NCBI GenBank assembly: GCA_903892355.1
Contig: CAITIE010000052.1
Coordinates: 124,001-188,000, forward strand
Direction: 5' to 3'
DNA from: an uncultured Pirellula sp.
GTDB taxonomy: Bacteria > Planctomycetota > Planctomycetia > Pirellulales > Pirellulaceae
Length of the DNA stretch: 64,000 nt
The stretch's first letter is position 1, and every line of letters begins with the position of its first letter. The position numbers and the translations under genes are program-made. Of this stretch, positions 35,682 to 45,100 are shown piece by piece. Under the pieces are notes generated by a model. The model had not been told where the DNA came from. It was given only the letters and a program-made list of their open reading frames with translations, and searched no databases.

Positions 35682-38107
35682 CCAACCCCCAAACTTCCAT
35701 CGTTTGGAGTCAATCGTTGATGCGTCCAAGGAATGATGCTGCGACGATTCAGCATTTGCCGTGTCAGATGGACGAGAAGCGAGTTCTGGAAAACGCCTCC
35801 CGTGATTCCAATTTCGCGGTTTCCCCCTTCCCGTCTTCCCCCTTCCCGTCGCACCCACTCCGAAATGTCTGCGATCACTGTCGCTACGGACATGTGGTAC
35901 TCGAAGGCTATACGCTCGAAGTTCACCCCATCGAGCACGTCCTGCACGATGTTCTTGAGCACGGGTGTAGGATCGATCAGGAATGGATCACGATCTTTTT
36001 GAACCGAAAACTCGTACATTCTAGGCCCGCTGCCCGCGTCCCAGCGTTTGGGGCCCCCCCTCTCCATCCATCGAGTCCCCAAGCCTTCTAACGAAAGTGC
36101 AGCATGCGATTCGAAATCATTATGGTGGCATAAATCGAGGATCGACGAGATCGCATCGAACAACCTTCCCATACTACTGGATAAAACGCAATTCAAGCCT
36201 CGCTCCAATTGAGCGGCCAGAACAGTTCTTTCCTCATGATCAACCGCTCGCACACTGGCAAGGCGGCTATCCCATGCCAAACCGCATGAAACAAGCATCG
36301 CTAGGGCGGTCTTTGCTGGATGCTTGGCACAAAGATCGCCTGCGGGAAGTAGCGTATGTTTGAGGTGTCCGATCCTACGGCATTCACCATCTCGTATTAA
36401 TAGGACCTCTCCGCCCATGCTCGTTCCATCTTCACCGTATCCTGTTCCATCAAACACAAAGCCGCATATCTCCCGGCCAGAGTGATACCCATGTTCAGCG
36501 GCTAACGCTGCAAGATGGGCATGGTGATGTTGCACTGCGTGAACTTTGCAAGCGTTTGTCTTTGCATACTTCTGAGCCCAGTGGTGCGTTACGTAATCCG
36601 GATGCGAATCGCACAACACAACATCGCATTCCGCCTTGGTGATGGATTGAATGTGCTGTGAGAAACTCTCCAATGTTCGAAGGGTCTCAAGATGAACCGC
36701 ATCCCCGATAGGTTGGTACAAGGTCGCACACCCTGCCTGAGAAATGCACAATGCTGTTTTCAGATCTGAGCCTAACGCCAAGCCGACTTCGGAGTTTGGA
36801 CGTTCCGTGAATCGCTCCGGTTCCGCCAAGTCCGAAGTGAGCGTCAATGCCTCAGGCAGCGGGAATGCTTTCGGCACCATTCCTCGCGCCATCCGCACGA
36901 TAATTGACTCATCGTGCATCGCACGAATGATGGAGTCGTCGCACGGTTGGACAATGTCCAAATCATGGAACAGGAAATCATCCGCGATCGAACCCAGGCG
37001 AGTCCATGCTTCATCGTTCTTGATAACCATAGGCTCTTCGGAGAGATTCCCCGATGTCACGACCAATGGTCGTCCGCACGCATCGATCAATAGGTGATAC
37101 AGAGGGGAACTAGGTAGCATGACACCTAGGGTCGAGTCCCCGAAGGAGACCTGGCTACAAATCGAACGAGTCTCTCCTAGCTCCGTGGGATCGCTGCGAT
37201 CGCTGCGATCGCTGCCAATAACGATGGGAGCAACTGGCGAACGCAACCACTTCTTCGCGATCTCGTTCAACTGAATCCGTGATTCCGCAGAGGCTACGTC
37301 TGCTACTAGAATCGCAAAAGGTTTGCGATTCCTTCTTTTGCGATTGCGGAGTCGCTCAACCGCATCGCTAGATGTCGCGTCGCAAACCAATTGAAATCCG
37401 CCACTACCTTTGACAGCGACAATCTTTCCATGCGCAATCGATTCGCCGAACTGATGCAGCACGGACAAAACATTTTGTTGCCGCGCTCGGATAACAAACT
37501 CAGCCACAAGATTTGAATGCTCGGAACCAAACCTATTCCAACTTAAATGCGGTCCGCATAGGTGGCAACTGAGCGATTGCGCGTGAAATCGTCGATCTCC
37601 GGGTGCATTGTACTCATCGCAACAGGCCTCGCACATCGCGAAAGGAGCCATCGTTGTGTTCGCCCGATCGTAAGGTAGCCTCGTCGCAATAGTAAATCGG
37701 GGGCCACAGGCAATGCAGCTGATAAAAGGATAGAGATAGCGACGATTTTCCGGATCAAACAATTCCCGGAGACACGCATCGCACGGCGCGTGGTCGGGAG
37801 AGATACAGGGCCCAGACAGATCCCCCGTGGCACTCGTCTCAATCCGAAAAAGCGGATCGTTTTGGGGAGGTATTTGAAGAGAACGGAAAATGCGAATTTC
37901 AGCTCCAGCCGGTGGCGTCGTACGGATCGATCTGACAAACTCGCCCAATCTCTCCGAGTCTCCTTCGGCTTCGATTTCAACAGCCCCACCTCTGTTTCTA
38001 ACCCACCCTCTTATCTCCCAACGCGTTGCCATTCTCCAAACAAACGGGCGAAAACCGACCCCTTGGACCGAGCCAACTATTTCGATCTTCAATCGCACGA
38101 TGGGCAT
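35633..38107 (-). CDS. hypF: carbamoyltransferase HypF
   Basis: Makes the carbamoyl-adenylate from carbamoyl phosphate and ATP and passes it to HypE. All four modules are present in 824 residues: acylphosphatase (GSVQGVGFRP, then VRNRGG), two zinc fingers (CDACLREL with CIACGP, and CEACCDEY with CHLCGP), a YrdC-like nucleotide domain (KGSGGFQLVCDA), and the Kae1-like domain with the metal motif HHHAHLAALAAEHG. It is about 50-70 residues longer than many HypF proteins, partly through two in-frame tandem repeats (SDRSDRSD and REGGRREGG). Transcribed opposite to hypAB, with overlapping ends. Confidence 0.97.
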   Translation of the reverse strand: MPIVRLKIEIVGSVQGVGFRPFVWRMATRWEIRGWVRNRGGAVEIEAEGDSERLGEFVRSIRTTPPAGAEIRIFRSLQIPPQNDPLFRIETSATGDLSGPCISPDHAPCDACLRELFDPENRRYLYPFISCIACGPRFTIATRLPYDRANTTMAPFAMCEACCDEYNAPGDRRFHAQSLSCHLCGPHLSWNRFGSEHSNLVAEFVIRARQQNVLSVLHQFGESIAHGKIVAVKGSGGFQLVCDATSSDAVERLRNRKRRNRKPFAILVADVASAESRIQLNEIAKKWLRSPVAPIVIGSDRSDRSDPTELGETRSICSQVSFGDSTLGVMLPSSPLYHLLIDACGRPLVVTSGNLSEEPMVIKNDEAWTRLGSIADDFLFHDLDIVQPCDDSIIRAMHDESIIVRMARGMVPKAFPLPEALTLTSDLAEPERFTERPNSEVGLALGSDLKTALCISQAGCATLYQPIGDAVHLETLRTLESFSQHIQSITKAECDVVLCDSHPDYVTHHWAQKYAKTNACKVHAVQHHHAHLAALAAEHGYHSGREICGFVFDGTGYGEDGTSMGGEVLLIRDGECRRIGHLKHTLLPAGDLCAKHPAKTALAMLVSCGLAWDSRLASVRAVDHEERTVLAAQLERGLNCVLSSSMGRLFDAISSILDLCHHNDFESHAALSLEGLGTRWMERGGPKRWDAGSGPRMYEFSVQKDRDPFLIDPTPVLKNIVQDVLDGVNFERIAFEYHMSVATVIADISEWVRREGGRREGGNREIGITGGVFQNSLLVHLTRQMLNRRSIIPWTHQRLTPNDGSLGVGQAWVRAESLRRRSSK
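35821..35850. repeat. 15-bp perfect tandem repeat in hypF
   Basis: TTCCCCCTTCCCGTC occurs twice in a row (35821-35835, 35836-35850), encoding the REGGR/REGGN stretch near the HypF C-terminus. In frame. Confidence 0.9.
37189..37215. repeat. 9-bp perfect tandem repeat in hypF
   Basis: GATCGCTGC is repeated three times without mismatch and encodes the SDRSDRSD stretch between the YrdC-like and Kae1-like parts of HypF. In frame. Confidence 0.9.
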
Positions 38108-38160
38108 ATCAGTTGCGCTCGTCGGCTTCAGATTCGTTTTTCATACCTTCAACTTTGTTT

Positions 38161-38166
38161 ATACTG
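38161..38166 (+). promoter_or_regulatory. candidate -10 box of the DUF1549/DUF1553 gene
   Basis: TATACT, one base from consensus, inside TTTGTTTATACTGTGG, 47 bases before the start codon at 38213. No clear -35 hexamer at 16-18 bases. It lies in the 105-base divergent gap to hypF. Confidence 0.3.
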
Positions 38167-38212
38167 TGGAACAGAGCTTGGGTACACTTTCCTCTCTCGA
38201 TTTTACTGCGCC

Positions 38213-40822
38213 ATGCAAAGCCCATCGTTGATTCGTTCTGTTTTCCATTCGATTTCGTCCGTATTGCTCGTTGCAGTTGCGGCAGTGGAACTCGCAACAA
38301 CCGTTGCAGCCCAAGACCCAGGATACGAGTCGCTGGCTGTCTTGCCGTCAACGATTTCTCTATCGCAATTCCAACCGGAACAATCGGTGAGTGTACGGGG
38401 CATACGCGCTGATGGGACCATGTCTCGCGACTTGATTCTAGGGACGAAAGACGCGTTGCCGCTCGAATGGAGCGTGGCGGATCCGGAGATCGCGGAATTT
38501 GTTGAGGATCCGAAGTTAGGATGGAGAGTTCGCGGGAAACGCGATGGAAAAACCTTACTCCATGTTCGGTATCAGAAACCCGATGGAGGCCATCTTCAAA
38601 TCGCATCGACGATTGAATGTCTTGGGATCCAAGAGATCCCGATATGGGAATTCGTGAATCACGTCGAGTCGGTCCTTGCCAGGAATGGTTGCAATATGGG
38701 TGCGTGCCATGGTGCCTTGGCAGGGAAGGGAGGCTTCCGACTCTCCCTTCGCGGGTACGATCCACAAACGGACCACTTCAACTTGACAAAACAAGACCGC
38801 GGCCGGAGAGTCGAGTTGAGCGATCCCGAGTCTTCCTTGGTACTGGCAAAGCCCAGCGGTTTGCTGGAACACAAAGGTGGGATTCGATTTTCCGCCGATT
38901 CACGCGACTATAAAATTCTTCAAGACTGGATCGCGGGAGGGGCCCCGGGCTCACGTCCGTCGGATCCAGTACTCGTTCGCATTGAGATGCTGCCAACATC
39001 GGTGAAATTGCAAAACGGTGATCGGGACCGAGTTGCCGTGTTAGCCCACTATTCCAACGGGCGCACTGAGGACGTGACCGCATGGTCCAAATTTAGCTCC
39101 AGCGACGAATCGGTGGCACTCATCGACGAATTTGGACGTATTCAATCCGTTGGGCCTGGCGAAGGGACGATGGTGGCATGGTTTGCTAGTCGGATCGTCA
39201 CATCCCGTATCCAGATCCCTTTTGCGAATCCGGCAACTTCCGGTTCCGATTCCGCTGTACATTCATTGGAAAGTATCCAACGGCGACTCGGGCGGGCGAA
39301 TGAAATTGACGAGCATGTCGCCGATCAACTTTTCGCATTGGGAATCCCGCCTTCTCCAAAGTCTTCGGACGTCGAGTTTCTAAGGCGAAGCAGTTTGGAC
39401 GCAACGGGCGTCTTACCCACTGAAGAACAAGTCGAGCAATTCCTTACGGATACATCCCCGGATAAACGAGCTAAATGGATCGATGCGTTGCTAGAAAGCC
39501 CGCAATTCGTCGACTACTGGGCCTACCGTTGGTCAGATGTGCTTATGCTCAACAGCAACCTGTTGAGAACCGAAGGTGTCAAAGCGTACTACCAATGGAT
39601 ACGCGGCCAAGTGGAACAGAATCGTCCTTGGGATGAAATGGTTCGCGACATCGTGACAGCGCGTGGTGACGCTATGGAAAACGGTGCGACCAATTTCTTT
39701 GCGATCAATCAAGACCCCGAAAGCATGACCGAAAACGCATGCTTGGCCTTTCTAGGGCTTTCTATCGGTTGTGCGAAATGCCACAACCACCCGCTTGAAA
39801 AGTGGACCAATGATCAATATTACGCGATGGCAAATATGTTTGCCCGCGTCCGGGCCAAAGGCTGGGGCGGCGAAGTTCGCGATGGAGATGCGGGACGCTC
39901 GGTATACATCGTGGACCGAGGAGATCTGATCCAACCCTTGCGAGGTAAGCCACAGCCTCCGGCTGCACTCGATGCACCACCTATCGAAATGGACTCACCC
40001 GAGGATAGGCGATTGGTTCTTGCGCAGTGGATGACATCCCCCGAGAACCCCTATTTCACACGGGCAGTGGTCAATCGCGTCTGGGCTGCCTATTTTGGAG
40101 TAGGAATCGTCAACCCCGTCGATGACCTTCGAGCGAGTAATCCACCGAGCAACCCGGCGTTGATGGATGCGCTTTGCCGATCGGTAGTCACCGAAAAGTA
40201 CAACCTCAAAGGTTTAATGCGACGGATCATGAACTCGGAAACCTACCAGCGAACCAGTTCTAGCGTCGAAGGAAACCAAGCGGATCGCAAGTACTTTTCC
40301 CATTATTACCCGCGTCGATTGATGGCAGAGGTTATCCACGATGCAATCGTGAGCGTGACCAACGTTCCGACCGAATTCAATAAGGTCTCATTTCTAGGTG
40401 GTGACAAACGCGATACCAAGCTCTATCCAAAGGGTACCCGAGCCATCCAACTGTATGATTCCAGCGTGGATAGCAATTTCCTAAAAACATTCGGAAGGAA
40501 TCAGCGACGAATTACTTGCGAGTGCGAACGAAGCGACGAACCGAGTATCATCCAAGTATTGAACTTGAGCAATGGCGATACGCTCAACAACAAGCTTACG
40601 GAATCAGGGAGCGTGATCGACGCTTGGATAACTCGTTTTGGTGATGATCTACCAGCCCTGGTTCGGACCGCGTTTCTTCGAGCCTTGTCTCGCTACCCCA
40701 CCGATGACGAACTGAAAAAGTTTGTCGACGAACTCCAATCCAACGAGGTTGAGAGACGGATCGGACTCGAGGATATGCTCTGGAGCTTGATGGCCTCGAA
40801 GGAATTTCTATTCAACCACTGA
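38213..40822 (+). CDS. exported DUF1549/DUF1553 (planctomycete PSD1-type) protein
   Basis: 869 residues from the ATG at 38213; the frame is open back to 37790 but that part runs antisense to hypF and lacks a leader. A signal peptide covers about residues 1-30 (SVLLVAVAAVELATTVAAQ). Then a haem-like GCNMGACHG motif (CxxxxCH), an Ig-like BIG_2 region (VKLQNGDRDRVAVLAHYSNG), DUF1549 (LDATGVLPTEEQVEQFL and GCAKCHNHPLEKW, a CxxCH), and DUF1553 (VNRVWAAYFGVGIVNPVDD, RALSRYPTDDE). Such proteins are typical of planctomycetes and usually precede a DUF1501 gene; none follows here. Biochemical role is not established; haem binding is possible through the CxxCH. Confidence 0.93.
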   Translation: MQSPSLIRSVFHSISSVLLVAVAAVELATTVAAQDPGYESLAVLPSTISLSQFQPEQSVSVRGIRADGTMSRDLILGTKDALPLEWSVADPEIAEFVEDPKLGWRVRGKRDGKTLLHVRYQKPDGGHLQIASTIECLGIQEIPIWEFVNHVESVLARNGCNMGACHGALAGKGGFRLSLRGYDPQTDHFNLTKQDRGRRVELSDPESSLVLAKPSGLLEHKGGIRFSADSRDYKILQDWIAGGAPGSRPSDPVLVRIEMLPTSVKLQNGDRDRVAVLAHYSNGRTEDVTAWSKFSSSDESVALIDEFGRIQSVGPGEGTMVAWFASRIVTSRIQIPFANPATSGSDSAVHSLESIQRRLGRANEIDEHVADQLFALGIPPSPKSSDVEFLRRSSLDATGVLPTEEQVEQFLTDTSPDKRAKWIDALLESPQFVDYWAYRWSDVLMLNSNLLRTEGVKAYYQWIRGQVEQNRPWDEMVRDIVTARGDAMENGATNFFAINQDPESMTENACLAFLGLSIGCAKCHNHPLEKWTNDQYYAMANMFARVRAKGWGGEVRDGDAGRSVYIVDRGDLIQPLRGKPQPPAALDAPPIEMDSPEDRRLVLAQWMTSPENPYFTRAVVNRVWAAYFGVGIVNPVDDLRASNPPSNPALMDALCRSVVTEKYNLKGLMRRIMNSETYQRTSSSVEGNQADRKYFSHYYPRRLMAEVIHDAIVSVTNVPTEFNKVSFLGGDKRDTKLYPKGTRAIQLYDSSVDSNFLKTFGRNQRRITCECERSDEPSIIQVLNLSNGDTLNNKLTESGSVIDAWITRFGDDLPALVRTAFLRALSRYPTDDELKKFVDELQSNEVERRIGLEDMLWSLMASKEFLFNH

Positions 40823-41216
40823 CTCCTTGCATCGGTGTCCGCAACCTATGCAAAGGCTAGCGAACCTAGCGACAGGCATCTTCTTGCCGCCTAATTGCCA
40901 AGCCACGTTGATTTCCAAGTGTCCAGTGAGAACCCGATTTCTCTCCAATTAGTCAGAGGACTGCTTGGAAAAACTGGGCGATTCTGTTTCCCAAAGCCCC
41001 TATGGAAGCAGGAATCCATTTGAGGAACATTCAGCGTCACGGATTCCGGGCGATGGGTGTGTGTTCGTGAAGATTTAAAGTCTCCCCTATTGTCCTTCGC
41101 CATCGCGCCCGGAAAATCGTTTAAACTGGACATCTACTTGCGATGAATTTGGGATTGGCCAGTGCGTTGAAAATGCCCTGGTGATTTAATCGACCAATCA
41201 ATTGGAGGGGAAGCGG
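40823..41216. other. intergenic region between the DUF1549 and HNH genes
   Basis: About 394 bases. Just after the stop, TTGCAT (40827-40832) and ATGCAA (40848-40853) could form a weak hairpin without a T-run. A frame on the minus strand (40891-41133, 80 codons) has no ribosome site or recognisable features, so I do not call it. No RNA gene seen. Confidence 0.4.
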
Positions 41217-41834
41217 ATGAGCGAAAGCTCCTCATTGGATTGCAGCGTCCTAGTACTAAATCGGTTCTTCATGGCAATTCGAGTGATCGACGTTCGTCGG
41301 GCGATGACGTTGCTGTATCGAGGTTGCGCCGAGGTTATCACCATCGAAGACGACCAGTACACCAATTATGACTTCGAGAATTGGTGTGAGCTTTCCGAAC
41401 TGAAAGCCCTCGAAAAGCAACCTGGTGAAGACTACATCAAAACACCGACTCGCGAACTGCAAGTCCCTCGTATTGTGCGGCTCGTGATGTACGATCGAAT
41501 CCCTAAATCCACAGTGCGATTCAATCGCAAAACATTGTTTGCGAGAGATGGCTATCGATGCCAATACTGCGCTCAAACGCGCCCCATGAGCCAACTGAGC
41601 TTGGACCACGTCATTCCTCGATCCCAAGGCGGACGGACAACATGGGAAAATGTTGTCTGCTCCTGCACGACATGCAACAGCCGAAAAGGTGGACGCACAC
41701 CGGTACAAGCAGGCATGAAACTATTGACCGAACCTGTTCGTCCCAATGCCAATCCCGGTATCACCGTAACCATGAAAGATCCTCGTTACCGATCTTGGAA
41801 AACATTCTTGCCTTCCGTCGGCGCGGCAAGTTAG
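41217..41834 (+). CDS. HNH endonuclease family protein
   Basis: 205 residues. The N-terminal half (VLVLNRFFMAIRVIDVRRAM, LLYRGCAEVI) is the usual lead-in of a widespread HNH family in cyanobacteria and planctomycetes. The C-terminal HNH fold has structural zinc cysteines Cys115/Cys118 (RCQYCAQ) and Cys150/Cys153 (CSCTTCNSRKGG), the metal-binding LDHVIPRSQGG with His131, and WENVV for the asparagine. The strong ribosome site GGAGGGG six bases before the ATG at 41217 fixes the start. No methylase or other restriction gene is adjacent, so it is probably a housekeeping nuclease, function undetermined. Confidence 0.93.
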   Translation: MSESSSLDCSVLVLNRFFMAIRVIDVRRAMTLLYRGCAEVITIEDDQYTNYDFENWCELSELKALEKQPGEDYIKTPTRELQVPRIVRLVMYDRIPKSTVRFNRKTLFARDGYRCQYCAQTRPMSQLSLDHVIPRSQGGRTTWENVVCSCTTCNSRKGGRTPVQAGMKLLTEPVRPNANPGITVTMKDPRYRSWKTFLPSVGAAS

Positions 41835-41862
41835 CCAAGACGGACCTGACGACCGTCCTTGG
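41835..41862 (+). terminator. possible hairpin after the HNH gene
   Basis: CCAAGACGG (41835-41843) pairs with CCGTCCTTGG (41853-41862) with one bulged base, directly after the stop codon. There is no T-run after it, so termination activity is uncertain. Confidence 0.35.
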
Positions 41863-42116
41863 ATTCGCAGCAAGGCGGATTCGTAGCAAAGTGGAAATCG
41901 GGGATGGGGAAATCCTGCGCCCGAGAAATCCAACGCAGGAGTGTATCGCTAGCATTTTATCGGCTTCATCGCGTTTTTCTGTAAAATGCGACTTATGGTG
42001 TGAATTGCTGTCTTAGAACGAGGCCAACCTCAAGTCGCTATAGCGTTTCCTGATACGGTTTCCTAACCTACCTCGTTGATTAGGCAAAACTAAGTAATTT
42101 TCGGGCTTATAGGCAA

Positions 42117-45100
42117 ATGGATTTGCTCGGCACAAAGTACTTTACGACGACATCCAAAGTTGGATCGCGACCGTACAGCTCGCGAACTTGTGGACAACCA
42201 ACCGACATCGCGAGAAGCAATCCGATCTCTCCTGCATGTCTTTGCGCCATAGTATGCCTGCTCTCGTGCTTGAACCTCGATGTCGATTTCGCTTCGGCAC
42301 AAATGACATTGCGAGACAAGTCTATTCCCGAAGCTAGTGCGATCAAGACACGCACGCCCAACAGCTCGATTGCTGACGGGACGTTCCATGGCTGTACCAT
42401 GGTTTCGATTGACCGGGGCTACGCGGTGGGCGACCGGGGACTAATCCTCGCTACGGAGGACGGGGGGACCACGTGGCGTATTGCATCGTCCACTCCGGAA
42501 ACAGTCCTGCACGCCATAGGATTTGAACCTGAGGGTCAGGCCCAAGGAATCTCGATAGGAGGTGTCCTCCCGGATTCATTGACAGATGGTCTTGCGGTTG
42601 GCGGTTCGATCGATGCGTATTCGGGGCATAGCGAAGGAGTTGTTCTTCGCACGAGCGATGAAGGAAAAACCTGGAACAAAGTTACACTCGTTGGCATACC
42701 TCGATTAACCGGACTGCAACGGATTGGGGCGAAGCACTGGTTGGCATGGGGAGATTGGTCGAGCCATTGGCAAACCGCGTTATTCGAAACGATCGATGGC
42801 GGAATCAGTTGGAGTCCTCGTCCGATTCCGTCTGGACATCTCCAAAGTGCTGCCGTTGATGACTCTGGTAGAGCCATGATCGTCGATCGCTCTGGAAAAG
42901 TGCGATTTTCAGAGGATGGAATCGAATTTCTGGACGTGTTGGTTCCCAGCGACCCGTTTCGTCCATGGCGATTTTGCCGATGGTCGGGCGGTTTTTGGTG
43001 GCTAGGCGGGGATGCTGGCAAACTTTATCGATCCAACGATGGCATCCGTTGGGAACCGATTCGATTACCGGGGACACCCAGCGATCAAGAGCTGATTTCG
43101 CTCAATGACCTATCAACGGCCGGATCCCACGTGTGGGTTCTCGGAAGCCCAGGCACCGTTGTTTGGCACTCTGCAGACTACGGGGTTCATTGGGAGGTCC
43201 AAGAAACTAAACAAACAATCCCACTTCAATGCATATCCGCGTTGAGCGAGCAAGTCGTGATGATCTGCGGAGAACTCGGTAAGGTCCTGATCACCAGGAA
43301 CAACGGTCAAGCTTGGCTAGCATCACACCGATCTGGAGTACGAGATGGTTGTCTTTCCATCTCCTCAACGGAACGAACGATCCCATGGGACTTAATGACC
43401 TACATCGCATTCGAGGGAAAGAGACATGTATCCGGTGTTGTGGTGCACGACCAGCACTTCGAACAAAAGCTTACCCATCAGCCTGAACGATCCGAGCGCA
43501 TCGAATCGATGTCGAACCCTCTTCACCTCAATCGGGTCCGTGTCTATCCGGATTTTCCTACTGGCGATTTGCGTTCAGGCCTGCGAGCCACGGACCTCGC
43601 TTATTACCAGAAACCTAACGACCCTCGTGCCGCGGCAATATCCAATTCCAACTTGTCCTACGCCACTTCCGAATTGGTTCGCAAGCTGATACTCGAGATC
43701 CGTCAGCGTCGACCTGATGTCATTGTCACCGAGGATGTACACTCGGCCAATCCGCTCGAATCCGCGAATGCTGCTGCGGCTGCAGAAGCCATTCAATTGG
43801 CCTCGCTTCCTCATTTCAAGCTATTCAGTGATTCAAGTGGTATCCCTTTACCAGAGTGGAACCCACAACGAATCCTCCTCAGGTCATTACATGGTGGTGG
43901 CATCCATCTTGCCCCAACCATGACTATGAACGGTTGCGGCTTACTTTTAGCGGAAGCGATGTTGCCTGTTCGCAGATTGACCAACAGCGATCCGTACATG
44001 GATAGCGCTCGTATCAGCGGTACCAAACAAAAAATAACGTATCGAATGGCGACTCAGCGAAGCGTCAATATCGTGCATCCGCTCGATGGACTGATACTCG
44101 ATGATGAGACCCTACTTCGGGAACCAAAACGAATCTCCGTAAAGCTTCCTAATCTACTCGCATCAGCTAGCGTTAACGCCAAGATTCCTGAACTATTAAA
44201 ATCTCGCGGAAACGGACTTCATGTTGAATTCGGTTGGGATGAATCGCTTCGCGAGTTTATAAGGCCGCTAACACCAGAGTTGACTGCGGATTCCCTTTGG
44301 ACGATCGCTGTCGAGTCTCGTAGAAACGGAAACTGGAATCGATGGTCTACAGCTACTCAGTTGTTGCTGGAGCTGTTTCCGGAGAAGTCAATTGCCGAAG
44401 TTGCATACAACGAATGGTTGACCCATCAAGGAAGTGCTGAAGTTCACTTTCTCGTCCACCAGCAACTTTCTGCGATAGAGTCAAAGGCATCGTCACCCGC
44501 GACCAACCCCGGTGAATCCGCATCTACCCAACTCTCCCCATTTGCAACATCGGAATCATCGATTGCCAAGGTAGGATTTGAAAAATCGAGCCGCCTGACG
44601 CAGATCGCTAAAGGCGAAAGCACCCTCGAGTTCAGTCAGAAGCTCGCCAATTGGAATGACGCTTGGCAATCGCGAAAAAGCCAACCGAAATGGGCTTGGC
44701 TCATCACCTCCCGCTATCGAACTTCTCGCTTGCTCAAAGGTGATCTTAAAAACGGGAGGGAATCCACTGAGTCGAAAGAAGCCTTTTTCTGGCCTCCAGC
44801 ATCCCCTCAATTGCGGGATTGGAATCATTTGCTCGAACAGGAAAAGCGAATCATTGAAGATGGTCGAGATTACTTGAATACCGTCCGGATCCCATCGGCA
44901 AACGAACGTCCTTATCTGGATGGTAAAGCCGACGAAGCAGTATGGAAGTTAGCATCACCACGACGCTTAACCACAGTATGGGAGTCTAATGCTGCCAGCA
45001 CAGAAGTGAGATGGTTGAGAGATTCTGAGTTTCTTTTCCTCCATTGCAATTGCCCTAGAAATGTCTCCAACGAGTTGTCCGTGTCACCATCCGGGACGGG

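Noticed and set aside
31714-38107. Horizontally acquired hyp island
   Set aside because: No mobile element, tRNA or clear change of base composition at either edge; the idea rests only on the micro-repeats.
37790-38212. N-terminal extension of the DUF1549 gene back to 37790
   Set aside because: This part is antisense to hypF and has no leader; the signal peptide starts at 38213.
40891-41133. 80-codon minus-strand frame in the gap before the HNH gene
   Set aside because: No ribosome site, no hydrophobic or conserved segment, and odd amino-acid content.
41217-41834. Restriction-modification system around the HNH protein
   Set aside because: No methyltransferase or specificity gene is adjacent, and the protein belongs to a widespread stand-alone HNH family.
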